Shown here: positions 49,930-63,297 of the stretch, piece by piece | Layout of the letters: the number at the start of each line of letters is the position of its first letter | How positions within the stretch are numbered: the first letter of the stretch is position 1 | Assembly: GCF_039555335.1 (NCBI RefSeq) | Contig: NC_092631.1 | Location: forward strand, 2,976,001-3,040,000 | DNA length: 64,000 nt | Reading direction: 5' to 3' | From: Amphiura filiformis | Lineage: Eukaryota > Echinodermata > Ophiuroidea > Amphilepidida > Amphiuridae | Notes under the pieces: generated by a model | What the model was told of the DNA's origin: nothing | Databases searched by the model: none | The model's input: only the letters and a program-made list of their open reading frames with translations | Translations under genes and position numbers: made by a program

Positions 49930-52670
49930 GACGCGCTGCATTACTAATTCATTTCTTTAATTTAGTCCCCTTGCTGCCTTGAAGCCTTCTACGGTGGCGG
50001 CCTCAACAGTTGATCGTGGAAGATTATTCCATAACAGAATGGTGGAGGGAAAAAATGTGTCCCCATATCTATCTTTGTTATAGCTGATCTGGATGAACTT
50101 CTGTTTGTGGCCTCTGGTTCCTTTATCAGACTGGTGCACCAGGTGATTCTCCCGTGATATTTCCACCAACCCATTTTTAATCTTGTACATCATGATGACT
50201 TTCTTTGTTTTTCTCCTGGCTTCTAGTGTCTCCCATCCCAATTCTTTCAGTATCCTGGTGACGGTGCCTTTTTCTCTGCCGTACTCTCTTTTACAAAATC
50301 TTGCAGCTTGCCTCTGGACTCTCTCTAGCCTGCTGTTGTTTGTCTGGTGTGACGAATCCCATGCTGTGGCAGCATACTCTAACAAAGGTCTAACAAGGGT
50401 TGTATATGCAGCTGATTTAATTTTCTGCTCACAGCCCCATAGGTTTCGACGCAATAAACCGAGAACTCGCTGAGCCTTTTTGCAAACTTTTGTAATATGG
50501 TCACTCCATGTCAATGTGTTGTTGAAGCACACTCCCAGGTACGGATGAGATTCAACTGTCTCCAACGGTTGGCCGCAGAAACTGTAGACATGTTTCGGTG
50601 GATTTCTCACTCCTATTGTCATGGTGACAAATTTACTGGGATTGAAGGACATTAACCAATCATCTTGCCACTGCTCCAGATTAACTAGGTCTTTCTGCAG
50701 TGTTGCGGAGATGCTATCTTGGATTGCTGTTGTGTACACAAGACAGTCATCTGCAAAAAGTCTTACACTTGATGTAATATTTTCTGCCAAGTCGTTGATG
50801 TAGAAAAGGAAGCCAATAGGTCCGAACACTGTACCTTGTGGAACACCAGACAACACCGGGGCCTTCTTGGAGAATTTTCCATCAACCATCACCCTCTGGG
50901 ATCTGCCGGTGAGAAAGTCCTGGATCCAATTAGCGATCTGACCTGACATCCCGTAATGACACAGTTTGTGGATAAGACGTTTGTGTGGGACTTTGTCAAA
51001 GGCCTTCTGGAAATCTAATATGGCCATGTCAACCAGCTTGCCTTTTTCAAGTTCTTTGGCAATTTCATCAACAGTCAGGATAAGTTGTGTCTCAGTAGAT
51101 CTCGTGGTCTGAAACCATGTTGGTTGTCATTCAAGATGCCGTTGGCTTCAGCATGGCGCATGATGTGACTTGAGACGATATGTTCCAGGATCTTGCAGAT
51201 GACTACAGTTAAGGAAACTGGCCTATAGTTAGAAGCTTCAGTTCTACTGCCTTTTTTTAAGACTGGTGTAATGTTTGCCTCCTTCCACATGGTTGGTACT
51301 TTGCCTGTGTCAATCGAAGTCTGGAATATGTCTGTGAGATATGGGGAGATGTCTTCTGCCACCAGCTTAAGAAACCATGGCGGTATCTCATCCGGTCCTT
51401 GCGCCTTCAAAGCATTTAAGTCCTTAAGTTGTTTCAGAACACCAGCGTTTGAAATAACAAGTGGTGAGATCTTCTGAGTCTTACTCACTCCGAGGTCAGG
51501 TAAATCACCTGCATCCTCTACTGTGAAAACACTTGCAAACTGTTGATTCAGGATCTCAGCTTTAGCACCGCTGTCACTAATCAGCTCATCTTCATGGAGC
51601 AGGTCTGCAACTCCGTTGTCTTCTTTTCTAAGATTTTTGATATAACTCCAGAAGATTTTGGGGTTATCCTTGAATGCTTCTCCTAAGGTATCACTGATGT
51701 AGCGAGTTCTTGCAGAACGGAGTTTACGCTGCACATGTTTCCTAAACTTGTTGTAATGGTCCCAATCTCCTTTCCTTTGGGAAGCCTTGGCAATGTTGTA
51801 CAGTCTCTGCTTTTTACAACAGAGGCGCCTAAGTGGTCTCCCAAACCATGGTAGATTATAACGCGAAGATGTTATCTTGTGTGGTACAAATTCATCAATG
51901 ATCTGGTGAACTTTCTGGTGAAATTTATTCCATTTACATTCAACATCCTGTCCAGCTGTTTCTAAACTGAAGTGTGGAAGGAAGTCTCGGAGACTTTTTG
52001 TGATACCATCGATGTTCGCCTTGTCTCGCAGAAGAACTTTCCTTTTCACTTTCCTTTTTCTAGTTGGAGTTACATTCACTTCTACCAGTACGGTACATTG
52101 AAATGATCAGCCACACCATCGACTACTATTGTTTTGTACACTGATGGGGCGTTATTTGTAAAAAACTAAGTCCAAAATGTTTTTCGCTTCCCCCTTGATG
52201 CGAGTTGGTTCAGTAACCAGTTGAGCGAAGCCATGATCCTCCGAAAACATGACCAATTTATCTGCAGCAATTTTGCTGTAGCCACTTTTGTAAAATGTGG
52301 AGTTGTTAGCCCATTTTATGTTTGGAAGATTGAAATCCCCATTCACCATGATGTGATGAGTATTTATCTTGTCACCCAGTCTATTAATCGCAGAAGAAAG
52401 TTCATCGACATGATGACCCTTGTCGTAAATCTTTATGACGGTAAAAAGTACCAACAATAAGCGGTTTCCTTCCTTTAACCTGTATTTCTGACCACACCAG
52501 TTCACAGTCAGCTGAGTCTTGAATTTGACTGGAAACTAAGTTCTTTTGATAGCATGCAGAACACCGCCGCCGCCTTTCTCTGTGCGATCATTTCTGAATA
52601 TCACGTACAAATCAGGAAATATCTCACTACTGCTGATCTCTTCATTAAGCCATGTTTCTGTCCCACAAAT
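49930..52670 (-). mobile_element. 5'-truncated CR1/jockey-type LINE
   Basis: Read on the minus strand, it carries the C-terminal half of an AP endonuclease domain followed by a full reverse transcriptase and about 30-90 bp of 3' sequence. The 5' end stops within the endonuclease near 52670 (CGTETWLN with the catalytic Glu). The 3' boundary is not exact. Confidence 0.85.
49957..52660 (-). pseudogene. LINE endonuclease/reverse transcriptase open frame, broken
   Basis: The endonuclease segment has TETWLNEE near 52650 and NGDFNLPNIKW near 52320. The reverse transcriptase has NYRPVSLT, HGFRP, AILDFQKAFDKVPH, LSGVPQGTVFGPIGF and the catalytic FADDCLVY near 50755, then a C-terminal LERVQRQAARF and LLWNNLP. 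A one-base frameshift near 51095 splits HGFRPR from STETQL. Further breaks lie at about 52080-52150 and 52460-52520. It is a dead copy by these lesions. Confidence 0.88.
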
Positions 52671-53250
52671 TATAAATATTAAAAATAATGTGATTAAAAT
52701 AAAATAGCATTGGTATTTTCCCTTTCTTTGAATTTACAAAAAATTATTTTGTTATAAGTTTTTTTCCGTTAAAAATTAAAAAACCCAGGCTTAATCCACC
52801 AATCCTGCAACTACTAAGCACGGTCATTTTGTTCCACCATGTTAATTTTTTCAAGATCGGGGCCGAGAGACTTAGGCTATTCCAGCCGTTCAATAATTAA
52901 GCAGGTGACGTATGGTACCTTGCAAGCTTGAGGCTCCATGAAGCGGGTGAGAAAAAAGTCCTGGGGGACCGGCGAACCAGTCAGTCGTCAAAACAACTTT
53001 GATCAAGCAAGATCGCAGAATTACAGGACCTAATACCGTTTTTTAAATGGTCAAAATTTGTACTTCGAGCTTCGCCACATGTGTTTCCGGTTAAAAGTAA
53101 GCAAATTGTCTTCAACTTGCGAAGACACATATTAATGTTAGCCAAACTAAATTGTAGCCATATTTGACAATTTAAAAAATTGTTTTAGAGCGTCAGAAAA
53201 CAGTCGATGAATCTATGACTTGGGCATGTGTGGTTCCCCAGTCTACCTTA

Positions 53251-54269
53251 GGCTAATGAAAGTTGACTCCCAGTTTCCCGTTACCCGACTCCGGTCAGAA
53301 AAAAATGCCGATCAAATATTTCATTATTTTCCATTATTTCATTATTTCACATTTTTCAAGTTTTTAAGAAAAACAGGATAGTTTTAATGTCATCTTTCAC
53401 GTCCGACACGTATTTTAAGCACTTTTACGCCGACCCTGACCGGCCCGAATAGTCTTTGCAAACGCTGGGTTAAACTTCACGTGGTAAAATGGCGATATCG
53501 AGAGGGCGCATTTACTGGAGACTAGCAATTCCCTGCATTAAAGTTTCTCCTACCACTAAATGGATAGACCGAACACAAAGAGAGGCAGCCAAGTTCGCGG
53601 GAACCAGCGTATGAACAAATATGAAAGCATTTCTACCGTGCACTATGTAGCGTGCTATATATAGACAACATCAAAATAAATAAAATAAATAAAATTTGAA
53701 GTCAAATTTATTCTGCTTTTCTTACAAATATATGTATTTAATAAAATAAACTTATAAATAAAATGATTTATTTGTCAATTTCTTGCATGGTTGTTTTATT
53801 ATTAACACGTGCACCCTGTGATGCTTTTTACCAGCAACTTCCAGTTTGTGCAAGTAGACAAACTACTTTCCGTGATAAATATTGCTTCCAAAGATGTGCT
53901 AGTGGAGAGTAAGTTTGGTTTGTAAAAAGTAGTGTGCAATATAACACACAGACACAGTGTATTTATATGGAAAAGTGGTTCTCCAAAGACTATCATGGAC
54001 TTCTGGTGCTTTCATATGTTGCACAACCTATAGGTTAATTTGAAGATTCCAAAGAAGATGTGCTTAATTAAAATTTGTTTTGAAGTGAAGCATGGTCATT
54101 ACTAACTATACTTTATTATTTTATTTGGGCCTCAAAACATAGCATTCCGTAATTAACTTTGCACCGATAATGAAAGTTTGAAAATAATGAATAATGAATA
54201 ATGAAACAGTCACCTACCCAGTCATGAAAAACTATGTAACGGGAAACTGGGGATCAACTTTCATTAGCC
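53251..54269. mobile_element. Harbinger-like element, family tip GGCTAATGAAAGTTGA, 1.02 kb
   Basis: GGCTAATGAAAGTTGACTCC at the left and its near-inverse ending TTTCATTAGCC at the right, with TTA on both sides (53248-53250 and 54270-54272). No transposase frame is present. Confidence 0.85.
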
Positions 54270-54391
54270 TTATGATCCACACAGTAACTATCGTGTCGTC
54301 GTGGATAGTAAAGGTAGATTTGTCGATCAAAAGTCACTAAGATAGAAGTGTATAATTATTGCGCAATCATTTCATTTCATCAACAAAAAGA

Positions 54392-54655
54392 CTATAGTGG
54401 AATTCCAATTGAATGAAGCGCAGCTTTCAATAGCGTGCGATCTTTTGCGTACACTGCGCGATGTACGCCAGCGTGTGCGACTGTGCGTGAGTCACGCGGA
54501 AGTGAATCAACCATGCCAACGCACTCGTGATTGGTTAGCATTGTATCCAAGGTCGTGCGTTCGTGTTGTAATTTGAAATACGCGATATACGATCGCGGTT
54601 GGATCGAGTACAGCTGCTGAAAGCTGCGTTCATTCAATTGGAATTCTTACTATAG
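54392..54655. mobile_element. MITE, family tip CTATASTGGRAWTTCAATT, short copy
   Basis: CTATAGTGGAATTCCAATTG at the left and CAATTGGAATTCTTACTATAG-type tip at the right. The related longer copy is at 21203-21624. Confidence 0.85.
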
Positions 54656-55551
54656 ACATGGATCAGAATTCTGGAGGTTCTGATATGTGTAGCATGTGTA
54701 ATCAATCATAACAAATGCACAAAGTGTATCACACTTTCTGAGTTTACGTGTTTGACAACAAGATCGAAATTCGAGTAAGCTTAAAATTCCTGACGTCTCG
54801 GTTTCCGAATTTTGATCCAGTTTTTAATCTACAGTAAAAAATTAACAATCAAAGAGTTTGTCGAACAACCCACCTTGCGTACACTACAATGAATAAATAC
54901 ACTTGTTATTGAAATTAAGTTACGTCTTCAAATTCCATTATAGTAAAAAATCTCTGACAATAAACTGAAAATCAATGTTTACGGAAGTCACTCCTCTTTC
55001 AAAGTGTTGGGCGATTTTACATACACGATGCGATCCGTCTTTAGTAAGCATGGGCGATAACTGAATAAGCACGCCAATAACATACAACATAGCTCAACAT
55101 ATTCACAACCAAAGATCATTTTGCTTTCTACTGAAAATAACGTTTAATGTACGTCAAAGATTTGCTTTCTACTGAAGATAGCACTATATAGTATTAATTA
55201 ATGCACGTCAAAGTACCTTTAGTACAAAGATTTACCGTAGCTTTCTACTGAAGATAGCACTTTTAATGCACGTCAAAGATTAGCTTTCTACTGAAGATAG
55301 TACTTTTAATGTAGGCCTACGTCAAAGATTTAGCTTTCTACTGAAGATAGCACTTTTAATGCACGTCAAAGATTAGCTTTCTACTGAAGATAGCACTTTT
55401 AATGTACGTCAAAGATTTAATCTACTGAAGATAACACTTTTAATGCACGTCGAAGATTTGCTTTCTACTGAAGATAGCACTTTTAATGCACGTCAAAGAT
55501 TTAGCTATCTACTGAAGATAGCACTTTTAATGTACGTCAAAGATTTAGCTT

Positions 55552-55815
<264 letters not shown>

Positions 55816-58493
55816 AGTATTTTTAATGCACGTCAAAGATTTAGCTTTCTACTGAAGATAGCACTTTTAATGCACGTCAAGGATTAGCTTTCTATTGAAG
55901 ATATCATTTTTAATGCACGTTAAAGATTGAGCTTTCTACTGAAAAGAACACTTTTAGTGCACGTACGTCAAAGATTTGCTTTTTTTTATATACATCAAAG
56001 ATTTAATCTACCGCGGTACAGAAGATAACACTTTTAATGCACATCAAAGATTTGCTTTCTACTGAAGATAACACTTTTAATGCACGTCAAAGATTTAGCT
56101 TTCTACTGAAAATGGCATTTTTAATGCACGTCAGATTTACTTTCTACTGAAAAGAACACTTTTAGTGCACGTACGTCAAAGATTTGCTTTCTACTGAAGA
56201 TAACACTTTTAATGCACGTCAAAGATTTGCTTCCTACTGAAGATAGCACTTTTAATGCATGTCACAGATTTACGTTCTACTGAAGATAGCACTTTTAATG
56301 CACGTCAAAGATTTACTTTCTACTGAAGATAGCACTTTTAATGCACGTCAAAGATTAGCTTTCTACTGAAGATAGCACTTTTAATATACGTCAAAGATTT
56401 AATCTACCGCGGTACTGAAGATAACACTTTTAATGCACGTCAAAGATTTGCTTTCTACTGAAGATAACACTTTTAATGCACGTCAAAGATTTAGCTTTCT
56501 ACTGAAGATAGCATTTTTAATGCACGTTAAAGATTGAGCTTTCTACTGAAGATGGCATTTTTAATGCACGTCAGATTTGCTTTCTACTGAAGATAACACT
56601 TTTAATGCACGTCAAAGATTTGCTTTTTACTGACGATAGCACTTTTAATGCATGTCACAGATTTACTTTATACTAAAGATAGCACTTTTAATGCACATCA
56701 AATATTTGCTTCCTACTGGAAAGAACACTTTTGATGCACGTAAAAGATTTACTTCCTACTGAAAATAACACTTTTAATGCACGTCAAAGATTTACTTCCT
56801 TCTGAAGATAACACTTTTAATGCACGTCAAAGATTTGCTTTCTACTGAAGATAACACTTTTAATGCACGTCAAAGATTTGCTTTCTACTGAAGATAACAC
56901 TTTTAATGCACGTCAAAGATTTACTTCCTTCTGAAGATAACACTTTTAATGCACGTCAAAGATTTACTTCCTTCTGAAGATAACACTTTTAATGCACGTC
57001 AAAGATTTGTTTTCTGCTGAAGATAGCACTTTTAATGCACGACTTACTTTCTACTGAAGATAGCACTTTTAATGCATGTCAAAGATTTACTTTCTACTGA
57101 AGATACCATTTTTAATGCACGTCAAAGATTTGCTTTCTACTGAAAATAAAACTTTTAATGCACATCAAAGTTTTACTTCCTACTGAAGATAACACTTTTA
57201 ATGCACATCAAATATTTACTTTCTGCAGAAAAGAACACTTTTAATGTACGTTAAAGATTTGCTTTCTACTGAAGATAGCACTTTTAATGCACGACTTGCT
57301 TTCTACTGAAGATAGCACTTTTAATGCATGTTAACGATTGACTTTCTACTGAAGATAGCACTTTTAACGCACGTCAAAGATTTCCTTTCTACTGAAGATA
57401 GCACTTTTAATGCACGACTTGCTTTCTACTGAAGATAGCACTTTTAATACACGTTAAAGATTCAGCTTTATACTGAAGATAGCATTTTTAATGCACGTCA
57501 GAGATTTACTTTTTACTGAAAAGAACACTTTTCATCCACGTCAAAGATTTGCTTTTTACTGACGAAAAGACTTTATGCATGTCAAACATTTGCTTTCTAC
57601 TGAAGATAGCACTTTAATGCACGACTTGCTTTCTACTGAAGATAGCACTTTTAATGCATGTCAAAGATTGACTTTCTATTGAAGATAGCACTTTTAATGC
57701 ACATCAAAGATTTGCTTTCTACTGAAGATAGCACTTTTAATGCACGTCAAAGATTTGCTTTCTACTGAAAAGAACACTTTTAATGCACATCAAAGATTTG
57801 CTTCCTACTGAAGATAGCACTTTTAATGCACGTCAAAGATTTGCTTTCTACTGAAAAGAACACTTTTAATGCACATCAAAGATTTGCTTCCTACTGAAGT
57901 TAGCACTTTTAATGCACGTCAAAGATTTGCTTTCTACTGAAAAGAACTTTTAATGCACATCAAAGATTTGCTTCCTACTGAAGATAGCACTTTTAATGCA
58001 CGTCAAAGATTTGCTTTCTACTGAAGATAGCATTTTAATGCACGTCAGAGATTTGCTTTCTCCTGAAGATAACACTTTTAATGCACGTCAAAGATTTGCT
58101 TTCTACTGGAGATAGCACTTTTAATGCACGTCAAAGATTTGCTTTCTACTGAAGACAGCACTTTTAATGCACATCAAATATTTAGCTTTTTACTGAAGAT
58201 AGCATTTTTAATGCACGTCAGTCGTCAGAGATTTACTTTTCATCCACATCAAAGATTTGCTTTCTACTGACGAAATGACTTAATGCATGTCAAAGATTTG
58301 CTTTCTACTGAAGATAGCACTTTTAATACACGACTTGCTTTCTACTGAAGATAGCACTTTTAATGCACGTCAAAGATTATCTTTCTACTGAAGATAGCAT
58401 TTTGAATGCACGTCAAAGATTCAGCTTTATACTGAAGATAGCACTTTTAATGCATGTCACAGATTTACTTTATACTGAAGATAGCACTTTTAA

Positions 58494-58844
58494 GGGGTAC
58501 TACACCCCTCGATAAATTTGTGTCTATTTTTGCATTTTTCTCAAAAACTAATAACACAGTATATTATGTATATTATAGGGGCAAGGAATCCAATTACTAC
58601 ACTGGAATTTCAGTGACCCAAGACAAGCGGTTTGTTATTTATGATCAGAAATAAGGTACCGCTAGGATGTACCTCGTTTCCTATCATATATACTGAACCG
58701 TTTGTCTTGAGTCACTGAAATTTCAGTGTAGTAATTATATTCCTTGCCCCAATAATATACATAACTTTTGTTACCAGTGTGTAATTATTTTTTGAGAAAA
58801 ATGCAAAAATAGTCACAAATTTACCACATGGGTGTAGTACCCCC
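58494..58844. mobile_element. piggyBac-like MITE (GGGGTACTACACCC family) in the satellite
   Basis: TTAA at 58490-58493 and 58845-58848 flank inverted ends GGGGTACTACACCC. The satellite unit continues across the insertion (CACTT-TTAA-TGCACGTC), which proves the TTAA duplication. The element is almost one long palindrome with centre near GGTACCGCTAGGATGTACCT. Confidence 0.93.
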
Positions 58845-59010
58845 TTAATGCACGTCAGAGATTTACTTTTTACTGAAAAGAACACTTCATCCACGTCAAA
58901 GATTTGCTTTTTACTGACGAAAAGACTTTAGGCATTTCAAAGATTTGCTTTCTTCTGAAGATAGCACTTTTAATGCACGACTTGCTTTCTACTGAAGATA
59001 GCACTTTTAG

Positions 59011-59419
59011 CGCGTTTGTACTTACCCGAGAGGTACCCGGTTCAAAACCCGGTACCGGAAGGGTTTTTTAATCTCCATTTTTAATCCAAACTTTTGTATA
59101 TTCATTTGAAATGTACATATTGCAAGGGGAAATATATTTTGTTTCCTTTTTTCTGAAACGGTACGAAAAAACAAATATTTTCCGTTCAATACGGGCCGGG
59201 CATTGTACGTCATACGAACGCGAATTGTTGTTGTTGCTTACCTGCCCAGAATGCAATTCACGTATACCAAGGTATTGGATTGCAAATTTGGCTATTTATT
59301 CACATTTACGCTGAAAATGCTCTCGTTTTTTCACAAAGCAGCATAAAGGGGGCGATATTTGATATTATTATGTAATTTTAAAGACAATCCATATCCAAAA
59401 CCAATAGGGTTACCCCCCT
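59011..59419. other. Unclassified 0.4-kb insertion in the satellite
   Basis: The satellite breaks at CACTTTTAG and resumes at TTTAATGCACATC. The insert contains ACCCGGTTCAAAACCCGGT at about 59036, which has a perfect Pol III B-box core (GGTTCAAAACC), but no convincing A box. The ends show no clear inverted repeat. The left flank TTAG and right flank TTAA may be a decayed TTAA duplication. Confidence 0.5.
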
Positions 59420-59797
59420 TTAATGCACATCAAATATTACTTTCTACTGAAGATAGCACTTTTAATGCACGCCATAGATTTGCTTTCTACTGAAAATAAC
59501 ACTTTTAATGTACATCAAAGATTTGCTTAGTTACTGAAGATAGCACTTTTAATGCATGTCAAAGATTTGCTTTCTACTGAAGATAGCACTTTTAATGTAT
59601 GTCAAAGATTTGCTTTCTACTGAAGATAGCATTTTTAATATACATCAAAGTTTTAGGTTTTTACTGAAGATAACACTTAATGCACGACTTGCTTTCTACT
59701 GAAAATAGCACTTTTAATGCATGACGTGCTTTCTACTGAAGATAGCACTTTTAATGCATGTCAAAGATTTGCTTTCTACTGAAGAAAACACTTTTAA

Positions 59798-60135
59798 AGG
59801 AGGATTTCGTGATCCTAGCATCCTCTTTTTATGACATTTTTCAGTAGATATCCACGAAAAAAGCTTATTTCCAAAATTTCAGTTGATTCCGATTTTGCGT
59901 TTGCGAGTTATGCATGATTATGTGTATTACACTGCTCCATAGACAATGTGTTGTAATTTCGTTCTGGTGCACCAGAACGAAATTCAAATTTAGCGATATT
60001 TTTGCTAAACGAATTAATCTGCAAGAAATATTTGGTACATAAACATTATGTAGCCAGAGGTATCCAGTGGTGTAAAAATCTCAACTTTTTTTGGGAAAAG
60101 TGGGGGGATGAGGCTGTGGATCACGAAATGCCCCT
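59798..60135. mobile_element. piggyBac-like MITE, tip AGGRGSATTTCGTGATCC
   Basis: AGGAGGATTTCGTGATCC at the left and GGATCACGAAATGCCCCT at the right, with TTAA at 59794-59797 and 60136-60139. A CGTTCTGGTGCACCAGAACG palindrome lies inside. It marks the right edge of the satellite. Confidence 0.85.
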
Positions 60136-60139
60136 TTAA

Positions 60140-60410
60140 GGGATCGGATATTAGCATTTTATGCGTTTGCACAGTATTTTTTTGTGGGAGCTGAGTACAC
60201 CACACCTGAATACGAGTAATGTCCTTCGGATATATTACAAATTTTATTAAAAATTATTAAAATTTGATATTTTAAAGTTTTGATATTTAACAGTCCTCGA
60301 TGTAAACTTTAAAAATCAAATGATATGTTCTTAAAGTGTTTATAGCTGGGATGAAAGCCGACGATCAATATTTTGACCATTCATATGAATGAGGACGCCC
60401 CCAATATTTT
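60140..60410. mobile_element. Left half of a GGGATCGG-family piggyBac-like MITE
   Basis: It starts directly at the TTAA that also bounds the previous MITE. GGGATCGGATATTAGC, CAGTATTTTTTTGTGGGA and GCCGACGATCAAT follow the order seen in 28283-28923. The copy stops near the centre of the family hairpin. Confidence 0.75.
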
Positions 60411-61855
60411 TCCTATTTTGTGTCTCAGTTCTTGACAGTTGACGCATTCAAAAATAACTGGAAATAGTGTATTTCCAGAACAGAAATTGATTGAATAACA
60501 CACACTGGTGCATAGATTATTCAAGCTTTAATAAAGGTCATGTAATACCAAGTCACTCATGACAAGAGTCCTCAAAAAGTATCACAGGCCAATTCGCATG
60601 ATTGTCTTTATCAGGATTTTGTCTTATCCAGCACATATTACATAGGGATTCAGTGTCAGGGACCTGAAAATCAACCTTGTCTTTTCAGGTTTTTGTATTA
60701 TCAGAGCTTGTATTAATGAGTTTCCACTGTAATACAATAAAACATGCGATAGGTATGAATTGGTAGTGGAATCGATCGAAGGACCTGTCATCTTAAACTA
60801 TCTTAGAACTGTCCACTAGCATGGCTGGCATTTCAATTGTTTTATATTGCATGGGGTCTATACGTAAATATTACGTATGTATAAGTATGAACCGGGCCTT
60901 TGAATCACGACCAATGTTCTTTGGATGGCAGTGAACCTAGTATTTTAGTAGGTTCAAAGGTCGCATACACAATACACATGCACACTTGACTGATCCATCT
61001 GTTTGCGACTGTAAAATTGGAACAAACCCTGTACAATCTAGTTTGATCAGCTCGTAATTGGCGGGTTAATATTAATATATTTTATTTAAGAACCGTCTTG
61101 TGACAACTCGACAGAAGTATCACAAATTATTATTAATTAAAGTCCTATACTAATCTGTACTTTTTACACACACAATATAGACCAGACAGGTCAACAAAAT
61201 CACTGGGTCTACTTTTCGGAGTAGTGGTCAAAACCTAACAATTCCCACCGATTACGAGCTATTCAAACTATGTGGTTATTTTGAGGGTCTCTTGATGGTC
61301 ATGGGTCAAAATACTCATTTTCATTCATCTCTGGATGTTCAAATAGGAGGTACAATCAGCACAATATTGAGACAACCAAATAAAACGCTAATTACATGTA
61401 TCATAATTGATGTGTCATCATCATTTTATTTGCATACCACCCTTTGATGAGCTTACAATATGTTGAAGGTTTCATATTGTTGGCATAATGATGTTAAATG
61501 CATCTTGTAGATTATAAACTAAAACCTGAAATTAATTTTAATAAATAATATTTTCCTTCAGGATTGTTTTACAATGTAAGAGATACTGCACCAAGAATCA
61601 ACAAGCCTAGCCTTCGTCAATGTTGAAGCAAAATGAACGCTTCAAGCCAACATCAATGAAATGATATTCTTGGTTTGCCATATGTATAGGCATCAAGATG
61701 CCACACAGAGTAGATACTTATTATTAGGCTTGTTGTAATCCTAGCCAGTCAATATTTTAGTTGACAAACATAGCGATGTGTCTATGCAGTATAAAGTCCA
61801 CTGAAAACTTGAGCATTATTCATCTACAAGATGCACAGCCAAGATGAGACGATTT
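60411..61855. other. Intergenic between satellite region and RPLP0 3' end
   Basis: No supported coding or repeat feature. The proximal part must include the RPLP0 3' UTR; a TTTATT word near 61427 could be its poly(A) signal on the minus strand. Confidence 0.4.
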
Positions 61856-62938
61856 TTAGTCAAAGAGACCGAAGCCCATATCATCATCTGATTCTTCTTC
61901 CGACTCCTCCTTCTTAGCCGCTTCCTCCTCCTTCTTCTCTTCCGCTGCTGGGGCGGCTGCCGCAGCTGCTGCTGCAGCCGCTGCAAAAGCTTCCGGATCG
62001 GAAAGAATGGCTTTAGCCTGTTGGGAGTACAAAATGAGAAGCATAGATAAATTTACTGAGAGCTGGTGATAAATTTCTAAGCTTTGAATATATTGCTGTT
62101 AAGGGGGTACTACACCCCTCGATAAATTTGTGTCTATTTTTGCATTTTTCTCAAAAACTAATAACACAGTGGTAACAAAAGTTATGTATATTATAGGGGC
62201 AAGGAATCCAATTACTATACTGGAATTTCAGTGACTCAAGACAAGCGGTTTGTTATTTATGATAAGAAAAGAGGTACCGCTAGGATGTACCTCATTTCCT
62301 ATCATATAAACTGAACCGTTTGTCTTGAGTCACTGAAATTTCAGTGTAGTAATTATATTCCTTGCCCCAATAATATACATAAATTTTGTTACCGGTGTGT
62401 TATTATTTTTTGAGAAAAATGCAAAAATAGTCACAAATTTACCACAGGGGTGTAGTACCACCTTAAAAACAATAGAAAATATAATTATTAAGCATTACAA
62501 TGATACAGTCCAACCTTTTCCACATTTTCAATGTTTTTTATTACTTTTTTCAAAGATAACTTTCCAGACTTAATTTTTTATCATAATACATCTTCCTACA
62601 AACAAACTACATGATATTTTACTAAGATCCCACCCAATTTGTCAGATTTCCCAAAGTCCCATCAATTATTTTGATTTTCACATTTTGATTTTCAATTTTA
62701 ATTGCTATCTATTTTTGTATTAATGTGTTGTTTTATTTAAACATCCCAACAAAATTTCATTTTTTGGTACTATATAATGTTGGTATTGTTGCCGTACCTG
62801 CTCAGCTTCCTTGAAGTCAATCTCGGTTGCTACAGCTATGGCGAGGACATTCTTGAATCCATTCATGATGGAATGAGGCACACTAGCGGATGTTGGGTAG
62901 CCAATTTGAAGACTCACACTAGCAAGGTTACGAATAGC
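61856..62938 (-). CDS. RPLP0: Large-subunit acidic ribosomal protein P0, last two exons, 5' part beyond right edge
   Basis: P0 anchors the P1/P2 stalk at the GTPase centre of the 60S ribosome. Two phase-0 exons are visible: 62798-62938 ([15 protein letters not shown], then [17 protein letters not shown]) and 61856-62017. The last exon encodes ILSDPEAF, an alanine-rich hinge, a Glu/Lys-rich stretch and the C-terminal [10 protein letters not shown] that is shared by P0, P1 and P2 and contacts translation factors. P1 and P2 lack the IGYPT..SVPHSI..G segment, so this is P0. I found no further exon between 62939 and 64000. Both flanking introns carry a copy of the same TTAA-type MITE (62103-62462 and 63298-63654). 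Confidence 0.95.
62103..62462. mobile_element. piggyBac-like MITE (GGGGTACTACACCC family) in the last RPLP0 intron
   Basis: Flanked by TTAA at 62099-62102 and 62463-62466. It is nearly identical to 58494-58844 and 63298-63654. Confidence 0.92.
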
Positions 62939-63000
62939 CTGAAAGAGAAAAGTAAAAAATACATGGTTAACTGTGTAATAGGCTACCGGTAGTTCCAGAC

Positions 63001-63174
63001 TTGTAACGAGTCATGACTCGAGACTCGACTTTTCAAAAATGAAATGACTCGACTCGGATTTTCAAATTTTCCCCATAGAGATTGTACAGTGACTCGAGTC
63101 ATTTGACTCGACTCGACTCGAGATATTGCAAGAAATGACTCGACTCGACCATGAAATGATGTGACTCGTTACAA
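63001..63174. repeat. Inverted-repeat element rich in GACTCG
   Basis: Tips TTGTAACGAGTCATGACTCG and TGACTCGTTACAA bracket many ACTCGACTCG repeats. The outer flanks ACCGGTA / CCGGTCCGGTACC may belong to the element. It lies in an RPLP0 intron. Confidence 0.7.
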
Positions 63175-63297
63175 CCGGTCCGGTACCAATTATTATCTAT
63201 GATAGAGGACCAGAAACAAAGTTTTTTGCTTGATGAACAACAAAATACATAATAATCCACATCCACAGCCTATTTCACCATTTCCGAAATTGTTTAA

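Noticed and set aside
54392-54637. 81-aa open frame on the minus strand
   Set aside because: Lies entirely within the CTATAGTGG MITE; translation of inverted repeats.
62777-62992. 71-aa plus-strand open frame
   Set aside because: Shadow of the RPLP0 penultimate exon on the opposite strand.
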